Source of the DNA: Pseudomonadota bacterium
Lineage (GTDB): Bacteria; Pseudomonadota; Gammaproteobacteria; Burkholderiales; SG8-39
Reading direction: 5' to 3'
Assembly: GCA_025352885.1 (NCBI GenBank)
Contig: JANXRZ010000123.1
Location: forward strand, 1-37,974
DNA: 37,974 bases
Shown: positions 25,462 to 34,009 of the stretch, in pieces
Layout of the letters: every line of letters starts with the position of its first letter
Position numbering within the stretch: the stretch's first letter is position 1
Program-made: the position numbers and the translations under genes
Notes under the pieces: generated by a model
Seen by the model: only the letters and a program-made list of their open reading frames with translations
Told to the model about the DNA's origin: nothing
Databases searched by the model: none

Positions 25462-26805
25462 CTACTGTTCCTTCGCGCAGTCGCGGCGCACGATCTTTTT
25501 CTCGGCGGCGTACTTTTCTGCCGAGGCCCGGATCAGCGGCTTGATGATTTGCATGTCGGCTTCGTAGCTGTCCGAAGTCTTGTTCCACTTCTTGCCGTCC
25601 CACGCCTGCAGGTGCGCCGTGCGAGCGCCCTCGTGGTCTGCGCATGAGGTAGACAGCGGCGCCATGAAGCCTTCGAGGCCGAGTTTCTTGATCGAAGCAG
25701 CGTCGATTGCCAGGTTCTCGAACCCCCAGCGCACTTCCTCACCCCGGAGCGGCTTCTTGCCGTATTTGAGCTGGGCGCGCTTGACGCCCTCGACCGCCAT
25801 CATGGCCGAGATGAGCCCGCGGTTGTACAGCACCTCACCGACTTCCTCTTTCTTGCCGGTGCCCTGGCCTTTGTCGTAGACGTACTTGAACATGTCCTTG
25901 TGAACCTGGCCCTGACCGGCCGGCGCGAGGAACACAAGCGAGTTGTAGCCTTTGGCGCCGTCACCCGCAGGCGTCACATCGGGCTCGGCACCGGCCCACC
26001 ACACGCCGTACATTTTTTCGCGCGGATAACCGGTTGCCACCGCCTCCTTGATGGAGGTGGAATTCATCACGCCCCAGCCCCACAGGAAAACGTAGTCCGG
26101 ACGCTGCTGGCGCACCTGCAGCCACGTCGCTTTTTGCTCGACCCCGGGGTGCGTGACCGGCAACAGCATCAGCTCGTAGCCATGCATCTTGGCCCTTTCC
26201 TGGAGCAGCGGAATCGGCTCCTTGCCATAGGGCGAGTCGTGATACACCAGCGCGATCTTCTTGCCCTTGAGCTTGTCTACGCCGCCTTCCTTCTTGCCAA
26301 TGTGCTGGACGAGGATGTCCGCGGCATCCCAGTACGTGCCGCCAAGCGGGAAGTTCCAGCCGAAGATCGTGCCGTCCACCGTATCCGCGCGGCCATAGCC
26401 GGCCGTGATCAGGGGAATCTTGTCGCCGGGCGCCTTATCGGTCAGCGCAAAGGTAATCCCTGTCGAGAGCGGTTGGAACACCGTGGCGCCGGTCGGGCCC
26501 TTGCCCTTGAGGCGCTCGTAGCATTCAACGCCGCGGTCGGTCGCGTACCCGGTCTCGCATTCTTCGTAAGTGATCTTGATGCCGTTGATGCCGCCGTCTC
26601 GCGCGTTGACGAGCTTAAGGTAATCCATGTAGCCGTTCGCGAACGGCACACCGTTCGGCGCATAGGGGCCGGTGCGGTAGGACAGGACCGGGAAGAACTG
26701 TTCCTTGGCCTGGGCAAAGGCCGGCTCGCTCGCGCCGAGCGCAGCGGCGGCAACAACCGCCCCCACCGTCGCCGCCAGGAGCCTGCTTCTGGTTGCTTGT
26801 CTCAT
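25462..26805 (-). CDS. livK: Liv-type ABC transporter periplasmic substrate-binding protein
   Basis: This is a 447-residue type I periplasmic binding protein. The signal peptide is clear: basic n-region 'MRQATRSR', Ala/Val-rich core, cleavage near 'EPAFA'. The mature part begins 'QAKEQFFPVLSYRTGPYAPNG' in place of the common 'IGV..PLSG' start, and contains 'NGYMDYLKLVNARDGGING' and 'ECETGYATDRGVECYERL'. Mature length (~420) exceeds LivK proper (~345). Ligands of this subgroup are not amino acids with certainty; aromatic or fatty acids are equally possible. The ribosome site AAGGAGGA lies 9 bp before the ATG. Two Cys residues are visible in the 'ECETG...VECYE' segment and a third in 'RRDCAKEQ' near the end. 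It is followed by the terminator. Confidence 0.92.
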   Translation of the reverse strand: MRQATRSRLLAATVGAVVAAAALGASEPAFAQAKEQFFPVLSYRTGPYAPNGVPFANGYMDYLKLVNARDGGINGIKITYEECETGYATDRGVECYERLKGKGPTGATVFQPLSTGITFALTDKAPGDKIPLITAGYGRADTVDGTIFGWNFPLGGTYWDAADILVQHIGKKEGGVDKLKGKKIALVYHDSPYGKEPIPLLQERAKMHGYELMLLPVTHPGVEQKATWLQVRQQRPDYVFLWGWGVMNSTSIKEAVATGYPREKMYGVWWAGAEPDVTPAGDGAKGYNSLVFLAPAGQGQVHKDMFKYVYDKGQGTGKKEEVGEVLYNRGLISAMMAVEGVKRAQLKYGKKPLRGEEVRWGFENLAIDAASIKKLGLEGFMAPLSTSCADHEGARTAHLQAWDGKKWNKTSDSYEADMQIIKPLIRASAEKYAAEKKIVRRDCAKEQ

Positions 26806-26874
26806 CTGACACTTCCTCCTTTAAACAATGCCGCCTGCGGGAGGCCCCACGGCGGGTACGGAAATCTTGTCATA

Positions 26875-27939
26875 TCAGTGCGGAAACGGCCACAGGCGCA
26901 GCTTCTCCTTCGTGATCGCCCAGAGGCGCGCCAGGCCGTTGGGCTCCACAATGAGGAAAAAGATGATCAGCGACCCGAAGATCATGATTTCGAGGTGCGA
27001 AGCGGTCGCGGTGGACAGTGGCGCGCCCAGCAGGGCCGGCACCTGGTTGAGGATGATGGGCAGCGCGACGATGAAGAACGCCCCGAAATAGCTGCCCAGG
27101 ATCGACCCCATGCCGCCGATGATGATCATGAAGAGCAGGTTGAAAGAGAGGTTGATGTTGAAGGCCAGCGGCTCCCAGGAGCCCAGATGGACGAACCCCC
27201 ACAAGGCGCCGGCCACGCCGCAATAGAACGAGCTAACCGCGAAGGCCGTCAGCTTGGCGTAGATCGGGCGAATGCCGATTACTTCGGCCGCGACGTCCAT
27301 ATCCCGCATGGCCATCCAGGCCCGTCCGATGTGGCCGCGGACCAGGTTTTTTGCGACGAGCGTAAACACCGTGAGCAGAGCGAGGAGAAAGAGGTACTTA
27401 TCGACCGGGCTCGCGATCTTCCAGCCGAACAGGTCGATCGCGGCCGTGGACACTGATCCCGAACCGGCATAGTTGGTAAACCACTTCACTCGCGCAAACA
27501 GCCAGTCCATGAAGAACTGCGCCGCGAGTGTGGCCACGGCAAGGTACAACCCCTTGATGCGCAGGCTCGGGATGCCGAACAGCATGCCGGCGACCGCCGC
27601 GATGACCCCCGCCAATATAAGCACCACGAGGAAATTGAGCTGCGGCAGGCGCAGCACGAGGTTGTAGGCGGCATACGCGCCGACCGCCATGAACGCAGCG
27701 TGGCCCACCGAGATCTGCCCGCAGTAGCCGACGAGCAGGTTCAGCCCGATCGCCGCGATCGTCAGGATGAGGAACGGCACCACGATCGAAAGCAACAGGT
27801 AATCGCTCACGACAAACGGCATGACGCCATACGCGAACACCAGCAGCCCCCCCATGAAGATCCGGTCCTGCAGGATCGGCAGCATCTGCTGATCCGCCCG
27901 GTAGGAGGTCTTGTACTGGCCGTTTTCGCGATAGAACAT
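26875..27939 (-). CDS. livM: Branched-chain-type ABC transporter permease LivM
   Basis: This is a 354-residue inner-membrane permease with about nine to ten hydrophobic segments. It contains the conserved 'VGYCGQISVGHAAFMAVGAYAAY' region and the loop 'RDMDVAAEVIGIRPIYAKLTAF' (permease coupling region for the ATPases), followed by 'GSWEPLAFNINLSF' and 'IIIGGMGSILGSYFGA'. Those elements are diagnostic of LivM-type subunits. The start ATG at 27939 directly abuts the stop codon of livH. About 69 bp separate its end from livK; that gap holds the livK ribosome site and a small GC-rich inverted repeat but no T-run. Confidence 0.92.
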   Translation of the reverse strand: MFYRENGQYKTSYRADQQMLPILQDRIFMGGLLVFAYGVMPFVVSDYLLLSIVVPFLILTIAAIGLNLLVGYCGQISVGHAAFMAVGAYAAYNLVLRLPQLNFLVVLILAGVIAAVAGMLFGIPSLRIKGLYLAVATLAAQFFMDWLFARVKWFTNYAGSGSVSTAAIDLFGWKIASPVDKYLFLLALLTVFTLVAKNLVRGHIGRAWMAMRDMDVAAEVIGIRPIYAKLTAFAVSSFYCGVAGALWGFVHLGSWEPLAFNINLSFNLLFMIIIGGMGSILGSYFGAFFIVALPIILNQVPALLGAPLSTATASHLEIMIFGSLIIFFLIVEPNGLARLWAITKEKLRLWPFPH

Positions 27940-28941
27940 CTAGACCCTGTCGATCAGCTTCTCGCCGAACAGCCCCTGCGGCCGCACGAGCAGGAAGAAA
28001 AGCGCGAGCACATACGCGAACCAGTTTTCGATGCCGCCGCCGGCCAGGTCGAACGCCTTCACCAGCGGCGGGCCGAGGAAGACTTCGGCCATTTTTTCGC
28101 CGACGCCGATGATGAGCCCGCCGATGATTGCGCCGGGCACTGAAGTAAAGCCGCCGAGGATGACGACCGGCAGCGCCTTGAGCGCGACCTGCGAGATGGA
28201 GAACTGCACGCCGAGTTTCGCCCCCCAGACCATGCCCGCGACGAGCGCAACGATGCCGGCAACCGACCACACGATGACCCAGATGCGGTTCAGCGGAATG
28301 CCGATCGACTGAGCCGCCTGGTGATCGTCGGCCACAGCGCGCAGGGCGCGTCCGGTGACAGTCTTCTGGAAAAACAGCGCAAGGAGGCCGACAAGCAGTG
28401 CCGCAACGAGGGCCGCCGCCACATCGTCCTTGTTGATAAGAATGCCGCCCTCGAATACCTTGTCCAGGATCATCACGGGCTCTTTCGCAATGCCGAGGTC
28501 GATCGAGTAGATGTCGCTTCCCCAGACGGTCTGACCGAAGCCGTCGAGAAAATACGACACACCCAAGGTCGCCATGAGGAGCACCACGCCCTCCTGGTTG
28601 ACTAAAGGCCGCAGCACGAGCCGCTCGATCACCACGGCCACGACCACCATGATTCCCATCCCGAGAATCGCTGCGACCCACAACGGCATGACCTCAGCCA
28701 TGCGCGCAACCGACAGCGCGGCAAACAGCACCATGGCGCCCTGCGCGAAGTTGAAGACCCCGGACGCCTTGAAAATGAGCACAATCCCGAGCGCGACCAG
28801 AGAATAGAGCACGCCCGCCATCAGTCCACCCAAAAGCACTTCCGTGTAGAACCCGGGCGACCCGGCACCCGACGCGAGCGGCGCAACCAGCCCGGCGAGC
28901 AGAACGAGGCCAAGCACTGCGATGCCCAGATGCTTCCTCAT
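27940..28941 (-). CDS. livH: Branched-chain-type ABC transporter permease LivH
   Basis: This is a 333-residue inner-membrane permease with eight or so hydrophobic segments. It includes the N-terminal 'GLMAGVLYSLVALGIVLIFKASGVFNFAQG', the LivH signature region, and the coupling segment 'TGRALRAVADDHQAAQSIGIPLNRIW'. 'VILGGFTSVPGAIIGGLIIG' follows, matching the family's GG..S..GA.IGG loop. It partners LivM in the membrane channel. It abuts livM with no gap. livG lies upstream with 13 bp between stop and start, so the three are surely co-translated from one mRNA. Confidence 0.92.
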   Translation of the reverse strand: MRKHLGIAVLGLVLLAGLVAPLASGAGSPGFYTEVLLGGLMAGVLYSLVALGIVLIFKASGVFNFAQGAMVLFAALSVARMAEVMPLWVAAILGMGIMVVVAVVIERLVLRPLVNQEGVVLLMATLGVSYFLDGFGQTVWGSDIYSIDLGIAKEPVMILDKVFEGGILINKDDVAAALVAALLVGLLALFFQKTVTGRALRAVADDHQAAQSIGIPLNRIWVIVWSVAGIVALVAGMVWGAKLGVQFSISQVALKALPVVILGGFTSVPGAIIGGLIIGVGEKMAEVFLGPPLVKAFDLAGGGIENWFAYVLALFFLLVRPQGLFGEKLIDRV

Positions 28942-28954
28942 CGCCCTGTCGTGC

Positions 28955-29743
28955 TCAATGGCTCACGCCCAGGTAAGCGTCGATCACGGATTGGTTCGCG
29001 CGCACTTCGTCCGGCGTGCCGTCGCCGATTTTGCGACCGTAATCGAGCACCACCACGCGGTCGGAGATGTCCATTACCACACCCATGTCGTGCTCGATCA
29101 GCACGATGGTCGTGCCGAAATGGTCGTTGACGTCGAGAATGAAGCGGCACATGTCCTGTTTTTCCTCGACATTCATGCCCGCCATCGGCTCATCGAGCAA
29201 CAAGACGCTCGGCTCCATCGCAAGCGCCCGGCCGAGATCCACGCGTTTCTGCAATCCATAAGGGAGACGGCCGACGGGCGTCTTGCGCCACGCCTGGATC
29301 TCCAGAAAGTCGATGATGCGCTCCACGGCCTCCCGGTGAACGATCTCTTCCCGCGCAGCCGGGCCGAGATGCAGGGCCTGGAGCAACAGGTTGGTGTGCA
29401 TGCGCAAGTTGCGGCCGGTCATGATGTTGTCCAGCACGCTCATCCCCTTGAAGAGCGCAAGGTTTTGGAACGTTCGCGCGATGCCGGCCAGGGCTACTTC
29501 ATGCGGATCCATGTCGTGGAACTCGCGGCCGTGCAGCCGGATGGTGCCCTGCTGCGGGTGATACACGCCGTTGATGACGTTCAGCATGGAGCTCTTGCCG
29601 GCTCCGTTCGGCCCGATGATGGCGCGGACCTCGTGCTCGCGCACGTCGAACGAAACCTCATTCAACGCGCGCACGCCGCCGAAGGCCAGCGAGACGTTGT
29701 CTACGGCCAGGATCACCTCGCCGATCCGGCGCCCCTTGCTCAA
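28955..29743 (-). CDS. livG: Branched-chain-type ABC transporter ATPase LivG
   Basis: This 262-residue ATPase has Walker A 'GPNGAGKSSMLN' (~44-55). The signature is degenerate, 'LPYGLQKRVDLGRALAM' (YGLQ in place of SGGQ, common in LivG homologues of this operon type). Walker B is 'VLLLDEPMAGMN', and the switch His is in 'LIEHDMG'. The start is a TTG at 29743 that overlaps the ligase stop codon (TTGA). It is preferred because the conserved N-terminus 'GRRIGEVILAVDNVSLAFGG' begins just after it. A GTG (29716) at Val10 is possible. It forms the operon ligase - livG - livH - livM - livK. Confidence 0.9.
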   Translation of the reverse strand: MSKGRRIGEVILAVDNVSLAFGGVRALNEVSFDVREHEVRAIIGPNGAGKSSMLNVINGVYHPQQGTIRLHGREFHDMDPHEVALAGIARTFQNLALFKGMSVLDNIMTGRNLRMHTNLLLQALHLGPAAREEIVHREAVERIIDFLEIQAWRKTPVGRLPYGLQKRVDLGRALAMEPSVLLLDEPMAGMNVEEKQDMCRFILDVNDHFGTTIVLIEHDMGVVMDISDRVVVLDYGRKIGDGTPDEVRANQSVIDAYLGVSH

Positions 29744-31698
29744 GCCGCTCGCTTGGCCGCGGCGGCCGGAAAAGTTTTCGCGTCCCGGATCTTGAGATCC
29801 GCCGAGATGCTGCCGGTGCGGCCGTCCTCGTATTTCACTTGGGCCTCTACATGGATGGTGTCGCGCCCGGCATACAGCGCTTCGACCAGGGGCTCATAAC
29901 GCTCGCCGATGTAGCCACGCCGCACCTTGCGCGTCCGTGTCAGCTCGCCGTCGTCGGCGTCGAGCTCCTTGTGCAGGATGAGGAAGCGGTGGATCTGCGA
30001 GTTCGCAAGCTCGGGGTCCTGCGAAAGATCGAGGTTCACCTTCTCGATGCACTCGCCTATGAGGGCGTAAACCTCGTCGCGCGAAGCGAGATCGACGTAG
30101 CCGGAATACGGCAGGTTATGGCGCTCGGCCCAGTTGCCGACGGCTTCCATGTCGAAATTGATGAAGACGCACGCGCGATCCCTGCCGTGTCCGAAGGCCA
30201 CCGCCTCGCGGATGTAAGGGAAGAACTTGAGCTTGTTCTCGAGATATTTCGGCGCGAACAGCGTGCCGTCGGTCAGGGCTCCGACATCCTTCACCCGATC
30301 GATGATCTTGAGGTGCCCGTCCGGGTCGAAATAGCCGGCATCCCCGGTATGGAACCAGCCTTCGGCGTCTTTGGCGTCCGAGGTCGCTTGTGGGTTCTTG
30401 TAGTACTCCTTGAACAAGCCCGGCGAGCGGATGAGCAACTCTCGCTGCGGCGTGAACTTGAGCTCGACGCCCGGCACGGCGGGACCGACCGTATCCGGCT
30501 TGACCTGCCCGTTGGGCTGGATGCAGACGAAAACGGAGGTTTCAGTGGAACCGTAGAGCTGCTTCAGGTTGATGCCGATCGAGCGAAAGAACACGAACAG
30601 GTCCGGCCCGATGGCCTCTCCCGCCGTATACGCCACGCGTACCCGGCTCATGCCGAGTACGTTGCGAAGCGGGCCGAACACGAATACATCCCCCAGACGG
30701 TAGAGCAGGCGGTCCATCGCCGGAACCGATTGACCGTCGAGGATTTTGGCGCCCACGCGTCGCGCAACCTCCATGAAATAGGCGTACATCTTCCGCTTGA
30801 GAAGCCCTGCGTCCTCCATGCGGATGGACACCGTGGTGAGCAACGCTTCGAGTACACGCGGCGGCGCGAAGTAATAGGTCGGCCCGATCTCGCGCATGTC
30901 GGCCATGATCGTCTCGCCCGACTCGGGGCAGCAGATGCAGTAACCGGTCACGAAAGGCTGCGCGTACGAAAAAATGTTCTGGCCGATCCAGGCCGGCGGC
31001 AGGTAGGCCAGCACAACGTCGGCGTCGCCCAGGCCTTCCATCTGCGCGGCCACGTGCGCGCGATCGATTAGCGCCGTATGGGTCAGCACGACGCCTTTGG
31101 GATGGCCGGTGGTCCCGGAGGTGAAAAACATGGCCGCTGTGTCCGCGCCTCGGCCCTGCGCAACTTCGCGATCGAAGAATCCGGGATTTTTCGCATCGAA
31201 CTCGCGGCCAACCTCTTGCAGCCGGTCGTAGCTCATGAGCGCGTCCTGCGTGTAGTGCCGCAAGCCCCTCGGATCGTCGTAGTAAATGCGCTTGAGTGTC
31301 GGGCACACGGGGAGGATCTCGAGCAGCTTGTCGACCTGCTCCTGGTCCTCGGCCACGGCAAATGCGATTTCGGCGTTCTGGATGGGAAAAGCCATTTCGG
31401 TTGCTACCGCATCCTGGTAGAGCGGCACCGGAATGGCACCGAGGCATTGCGCCGCACACATGGCGGCGTAGAGGCGCGGACGGTTATCGCCGACGATTGC
31501 CAGGTGAGCGCCGCGAGTGAGGCCATGAGCGGCGAGCCCGCAGGCGAGCGCACGCACCTCTTCGGCGAATTGCCCCCACCCCCAGGTTTGCCAAACGCCG
31601 AGCGCCTTCTCACGAATGGCGGGAAGCCCGCCGCGCACCTGCGCATGATGCGCAAGCAGCTTTGGAAACGTGTCGAGAGTGCCGATGTCAACGGCCAT
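29740..31698 (-). CDS. Long-chain-type acyl-CoA synthetase (AMP-binding)
   Basis: This 652-residue adenylate-forming ligase has the phosphate loop 'FFTSGTTGHPKG' (~191-202), 'AYTAGEAIGP', A5 'LYGSTETS', A7 'WFHTGDAGYFD' and the hinge 'IIDRVKDVG'. Length and sequence place it with FAA1/COG1022-type fatty acyl-CoA synthetases, not the short PaaK type. It would activate a carboxylic acid, using ATP, to an acyl-CoA. The ATG at 31698 is chosen: an AGGAGGA-like ribosome site sits just upstream, and the frame further upstream is antisense of the divergent gene. It is the first gene of the liv operon and overlaps livG. In this setting the substrate is probably the solute imported by the transporter. 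Confidence 0.92.
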   Translation of the reverse strand: MAVDIGTLDTFPKLLAHHAQVRGGLPAIREKALGVWQTWGWGQFAEEVRALACGLAAHGLTRGAHLAIVGDNRPRLYAAMCAAQCLGAIPVPLYQDAVATEMAFPIQNAEIAFAVAEDQEQVDKLLEILPVCPTLKRIYYDDPRGLRHYTQDALMSYDRLQEVGREFDAKNPGFFDREVAQGRGADTAAMFFTSGTTGHPKGVVLTHTALIDRAHVAAQMEGLGDADVVLAYLPPAWIGQNIFSYAQPFVTGYCICCPESGETIMADMREIGPTYYFAPPRVLEALLTTVSIRMEDAGLLKRKMYAYFMEVARRVGAKILDGQSVPAMDRLLYRLGDVFVFGPLRNVLGMSRVRVAYTAGEAIGPDLFVFFRSIGINLKQLYGSTETSVFVCIQPNGQVKPDTVGPAVPGVELKFTPQRELLIRSPGLFKEYYKNPQATSDAKDAEGWFHTGDAGYFDPDGHLKIIDRVKDVGALTDGTLFAPKYLENKLKFFPYIREAVAFGHGRDRACVFINFDMEAVGNWAERHNLPYSGYVDLASRDEVYALIGECIEKVNLDLSQDPELANSQIHRFLILHKELDADDGELTRTRKVRRGYIGERYEPLVEALYAGRDTIHVEAQVKYEDGRTGSISADLKIRDAKTFPAAAAKRAA

Positions 31699-31914
31699 CG
31701 AACTGGTTCCTCCAGTTTGCCGAGCGTCTGTTGGACTGCGGAGCCGGCGCGCGCCCGCGCTACATGGGCGGCGGATCGTCGCGCCGGATTCTTGCACAAA
31801 ATCGCAAGTTTGGTCGGCCGCTGAGGGGCGCCGCCAGCGGGCGCAAACCGAGCCTTGCGCCGGCCTGCGCGGGGACGCATCCTTGCCATATTCCAATGTA
31901 GAAGGAGGTCCCCG
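31699..31914. promoter_or_regulatory. Divergent intergenic region (CoA ligase / CnbZ-like gene)
   Basis: This 216-bp gap separates divergent starts and must hold promoters for both. No convincing -35/-10 pair stands out on either strand. A TTGC...GCAA inverted repeat is at 31793-31808 (TTGC-ACAAAATC-GCAA), and the plus-strand gene has a GAAGGAGGT ribosome site at 31902-31910. No regulator gene adjoins. Confidence 0.4.
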
Positions 31915-32676
31915 ATGACCGATGTTCCAGTGTTTGCCCCCGGCGGCTACCGCTATGTGAAAGCCGTCTTCCAGTACTCGGGCGGTGTCGCGGCCGAGCC
32001 CGGTTTCGAGATCGAACGTGCGCGTTTCATGCAGCCGCTGCCGATCGGCGAAGCGTTCAGGGCGGTCGAAGCCCACCTAAAGGGCCTTGGACGGCCCGTC
32101 ACAGCCTTTGCACAGTGCGAACTGCGCTCACCGGCGCCGTTTACCGACCAGGGCTTTTACGACTTCAACAAGGTTTACGTCGGCACTCTTGCGCGGTGGG
32201 GGATCTACAAGGAAGGCGATCCGCTCATGAACCCCGTGGCGCGGACCAACGTGTGCCCGATGTACGACAAACCCGCAGAGCCCTGTATGTACGCCTTCTC
32301 GTACACCGTCCCGGCGCCGGATGCGAAGCGGGGAAGTTTTGTGCTCGCGGGTGGGGGGGATGCCCGGGAAAGCGGGCCGTCTTATCGCGATCGCATCATC
32401 CGGCTGGGGGACACTTCGCCGGAAGGGCTCAAGGAAAAAGTCGTCTTCGTCATCAACGAGATGGAGCGGCGCATGAAGCTGCTGGGGTTTGGTTGGAAGG
32501 ATGCGATCACCACCCAGGCTTACACCGTGCAGAACATCGGGCACCTCGTGGGCGAACTCCTTGCGGCCCGTGGCGCCGCAACCGGCGGCGTGGTCTGGTA
32601 CTACACGCGCCCACCAGTGATGGACCTGGAGTACGAGATGGATGTGCGGGGTGCCGCCCGGGAAATCGTGCTTTGA
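31915..32676 (+). CDS. CnbZ-like (RidA-superfamily) deaminase-like protein
   Basis: This 253-residue cytosolic protein resembles the family of 2-amino-5-chloromuconate deaminase CnbZ, a large RidA relative. Visible elements are 'GGYRYVKAVFQYSGGVA' near the N-terminus, a RidA-like 'GEAFRAVEAHLKGLGRP', 'NVCPMYDKPAEPCMYAFSYTV' in the middle, and a second RidA-like motif 'VFVINEMERRMKLLGFGWKDAITTQAYT'. The last part ends 'WYYTRPPVMDLEYEMDVRG'. The two RidA-like halves suggest a duplicated or fused architecture. It has the strongest ribosome site in the window. It is divergent from the CoA ligase operon. The call is from my recollection of that family; a chloromuconate substrate is not implied. 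Confidence 0.68.
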   Translation: MTDVPVFAPGGYRYVKAVFQYSGGVAAEPGFEIERARFMQPLPIGEAFRAVEAHLKGLGRPVTAFAQCELRSPAPFTDQGFYDFNKVYVGTLARWGIYKEGDPLMNPVARTNVCPMYDKPAEPCMYAFSYTVPAPDAKRGSFVLAGGGDARESGPSYRDRIIRLGDTSPEGLKEKVVFVINEMERRMKLLGFGWKDAITTQAYTVQNIGHLVGELLAARGAATGGVVWYYTRPPVMDLEYEMDVRGAAREIVL

Positions 32677-32702
32677 GACTCTGGAGGCAATGTCAGTGGG
32701 CT

Positions 32703-32723
32703 CGGCTGAAGATCGGCCAGCCG
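32703..32723. other. Inverted repeat in convergent gap
   Basis: CGGCTG (32703-32708) and CAGCCG (32718-32723), 9 bases apart, could form a 6-bp stem between the convergent CnbZ-like and oxidase genes. There is no T-run on either side. It may be a weak bidirectional mRNA end signal. Confidence 0.25.
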
Positions 32724-32752
32724 CGCGGGCGTCAAGGCCTCATCGTCAGGAG

Positions 32753-33931
32753 CTAGACGACATTGCGTTCGACCATCGGCTTACCTGCCGCGATCCTGGT
32801 GAAGTCGAGCGGCGCCAGGTCGAGCGTGCGGTAGGCGCCGTGCACGATACGTTCGGCAACGCCGCGGCCGATTCCTGGTGCGTGCTGCAATCCATGGCCC
32901 GAAAAGCCGTTCGCCTGCATGAAATTCGGAACCTCCGGACAAAAGCCGACAATCCCGTTCTGGTCGAACGTGTTGAACTCGTAGTAGCCAGCCCAGGCGC
33001 TCGTCTGGCGCAGCGCCTCGAACGCCGGTACTCGCGCAGCGAGCGTTGGCCAGAGCGTGGTCTCGAACAGCGCATGATCGACTTCGAGCGGCAGGTCATC
33101 CGGGTCCTGGGCCGGCTCAGGCGAGGTCCCGCAGATGAACTGGTCCCGCCCCTCGGGCCTGAAATAGACGCCGGACGGATCGATGAGCAGGGGTGCGCCT
33201 TCGATTGGCGTCGGGCAGCGAAATACAAAGACGCAACGGCGCCGCGCCCGAACCGGCAAGTCGATCCCGAGCCAGGCGGCCGGTTCCCTCGCACAAGGCC
33301 CCGCCGCGTTGACCACCACATCGCAGGGAAAGGACAGTCCGCCTTGCGCCAGAACGGCGCCAATGTGCGAACCATCGCTTACAAAACCACACGCAGCTGC
33401 AGTCACGTAATCGGCGCCAAGCGCGCGTGCTTTGCGCCGCAAGCCCTGCAGCAGGCTGTACCCGTCGAACCATCCCTCTCCTGAAAGCCCTAACGCTCCA
33501 AGAGCCAGGTCTTGGCAATCGAGCCACGCAAAGCGTTGTTGCAGTTGCGCCGGCTCGAGCAGCACGATGTCGGCGCCGAGCGAACATTGGAGGCGATGAT
33601 TCGCCCGCAGGTCCGGCTCGCCCGCCGGGGAGGCCAGAAAGAGATAGCCCTGTTCGGTCAGGCTGACGTTCGGGCGATCGCCGCCGGTTTCCAGCAGGTC
33701 GCCGGCCTGCCGCAGGAACTCGATCCCAAAGCGGCTGAGCTCGATGTTGATGGGGCTCGAGAATTGTTGGCGGATCGAGCTTGCGGAAAGGGCAGAGGAA
33801 GCCTGCGTATAGGTCGGGTCGCGTTCCAGTACCGTCACCATTCCAGCGAAGGCCGGGTCGCTCAGCAGGAAGTAAGCGATCGCGCTGCCAATGGCGCCGC
33901 CTCCTATGATCACGATTTTTTGCGGGGCCAT
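32753..33931 (-). CDS. FAD-dependent oxidoreductase (DAO / sarcosine oxidase-like)
   Basis: This 392-residue flavoprotein begins with a Rossmann FAD motif 'IVIIGGGAIGSAIAYF' (Gly10-Gly11-Gly12-x-x-Gly15). 'SALSASSIRQQFSSPINIELS' follows, then 'GYLFLAS' and a C-terminal 'GYYEFNTFDQNGIVGF' plus 'NGFSGHGLQHAPGIGRGVAE', the DAO-family FAD closing motif. This matches glycine/sarcosine/D-amino-acid oxidases and dehydrogenases. The start at 33931 is preferred because it begins right at the Rossmann strand; an ATG at 33976 adds 15 unremarkable residues. It is divergent from the cyclodeaminase-like gene (78 bp between starts). Oxidation of an N-methyl or amino acid to an imine is plausible. Confidence 0.87.
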   Translation of the reverse strand: MAPQKIVIIGGGAIGSAIAYFLLSDPAFAGMVTVLERDPTYTQASSALSASSIRQQFSSPINIELSRFGIEFLRQAGDLLETGGDRPNVSLTEQGYLFLASPAGEPDLRANHRLQCSLGADIVLLEPAQLQQRFAWLDCQDLALGALGLSGEGWFDGYSLLQGLRRKARALGADYVTAAACGFVSDGSHIGAVLAQGGLSFPCDVVVNAAGPCAREPAAWLGIDLPVRARRRCVFVFRCPTPIEGAPLLIDPSGVYFRPEGRDQFICGTSPEPAQDPDDLPLEVDHALFETTLWPTLAARVPAFEALRQTSAWAGYYEFNTFDQNGIVGFCPEVPNFMQANGFSGHGLQHAPGIGRGVAERIVHGAYRTLDLAPLDFTRIAAGKPMVERNVV

Positions 33932-34009
33932 GGGCCTATCCGGCGAAGTCGCTTCGTTGACAGTCGTGCAACGCATAGCATAGCGTCCCGCCTTCCTTCA
34001 GGAGATCCC

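Noticed and set aside
25900-27456. A 518-codon open frame on the plus strand
   Set aside because: It runs antisense across livK and livM and has no recognisable motif; a composition artefact of third-position GC.
29839-31071. A 410-codon open frame on the plus strand
   Set aside because: It is antisense to the well-supported acyl-CoA synthetase, with no domain.
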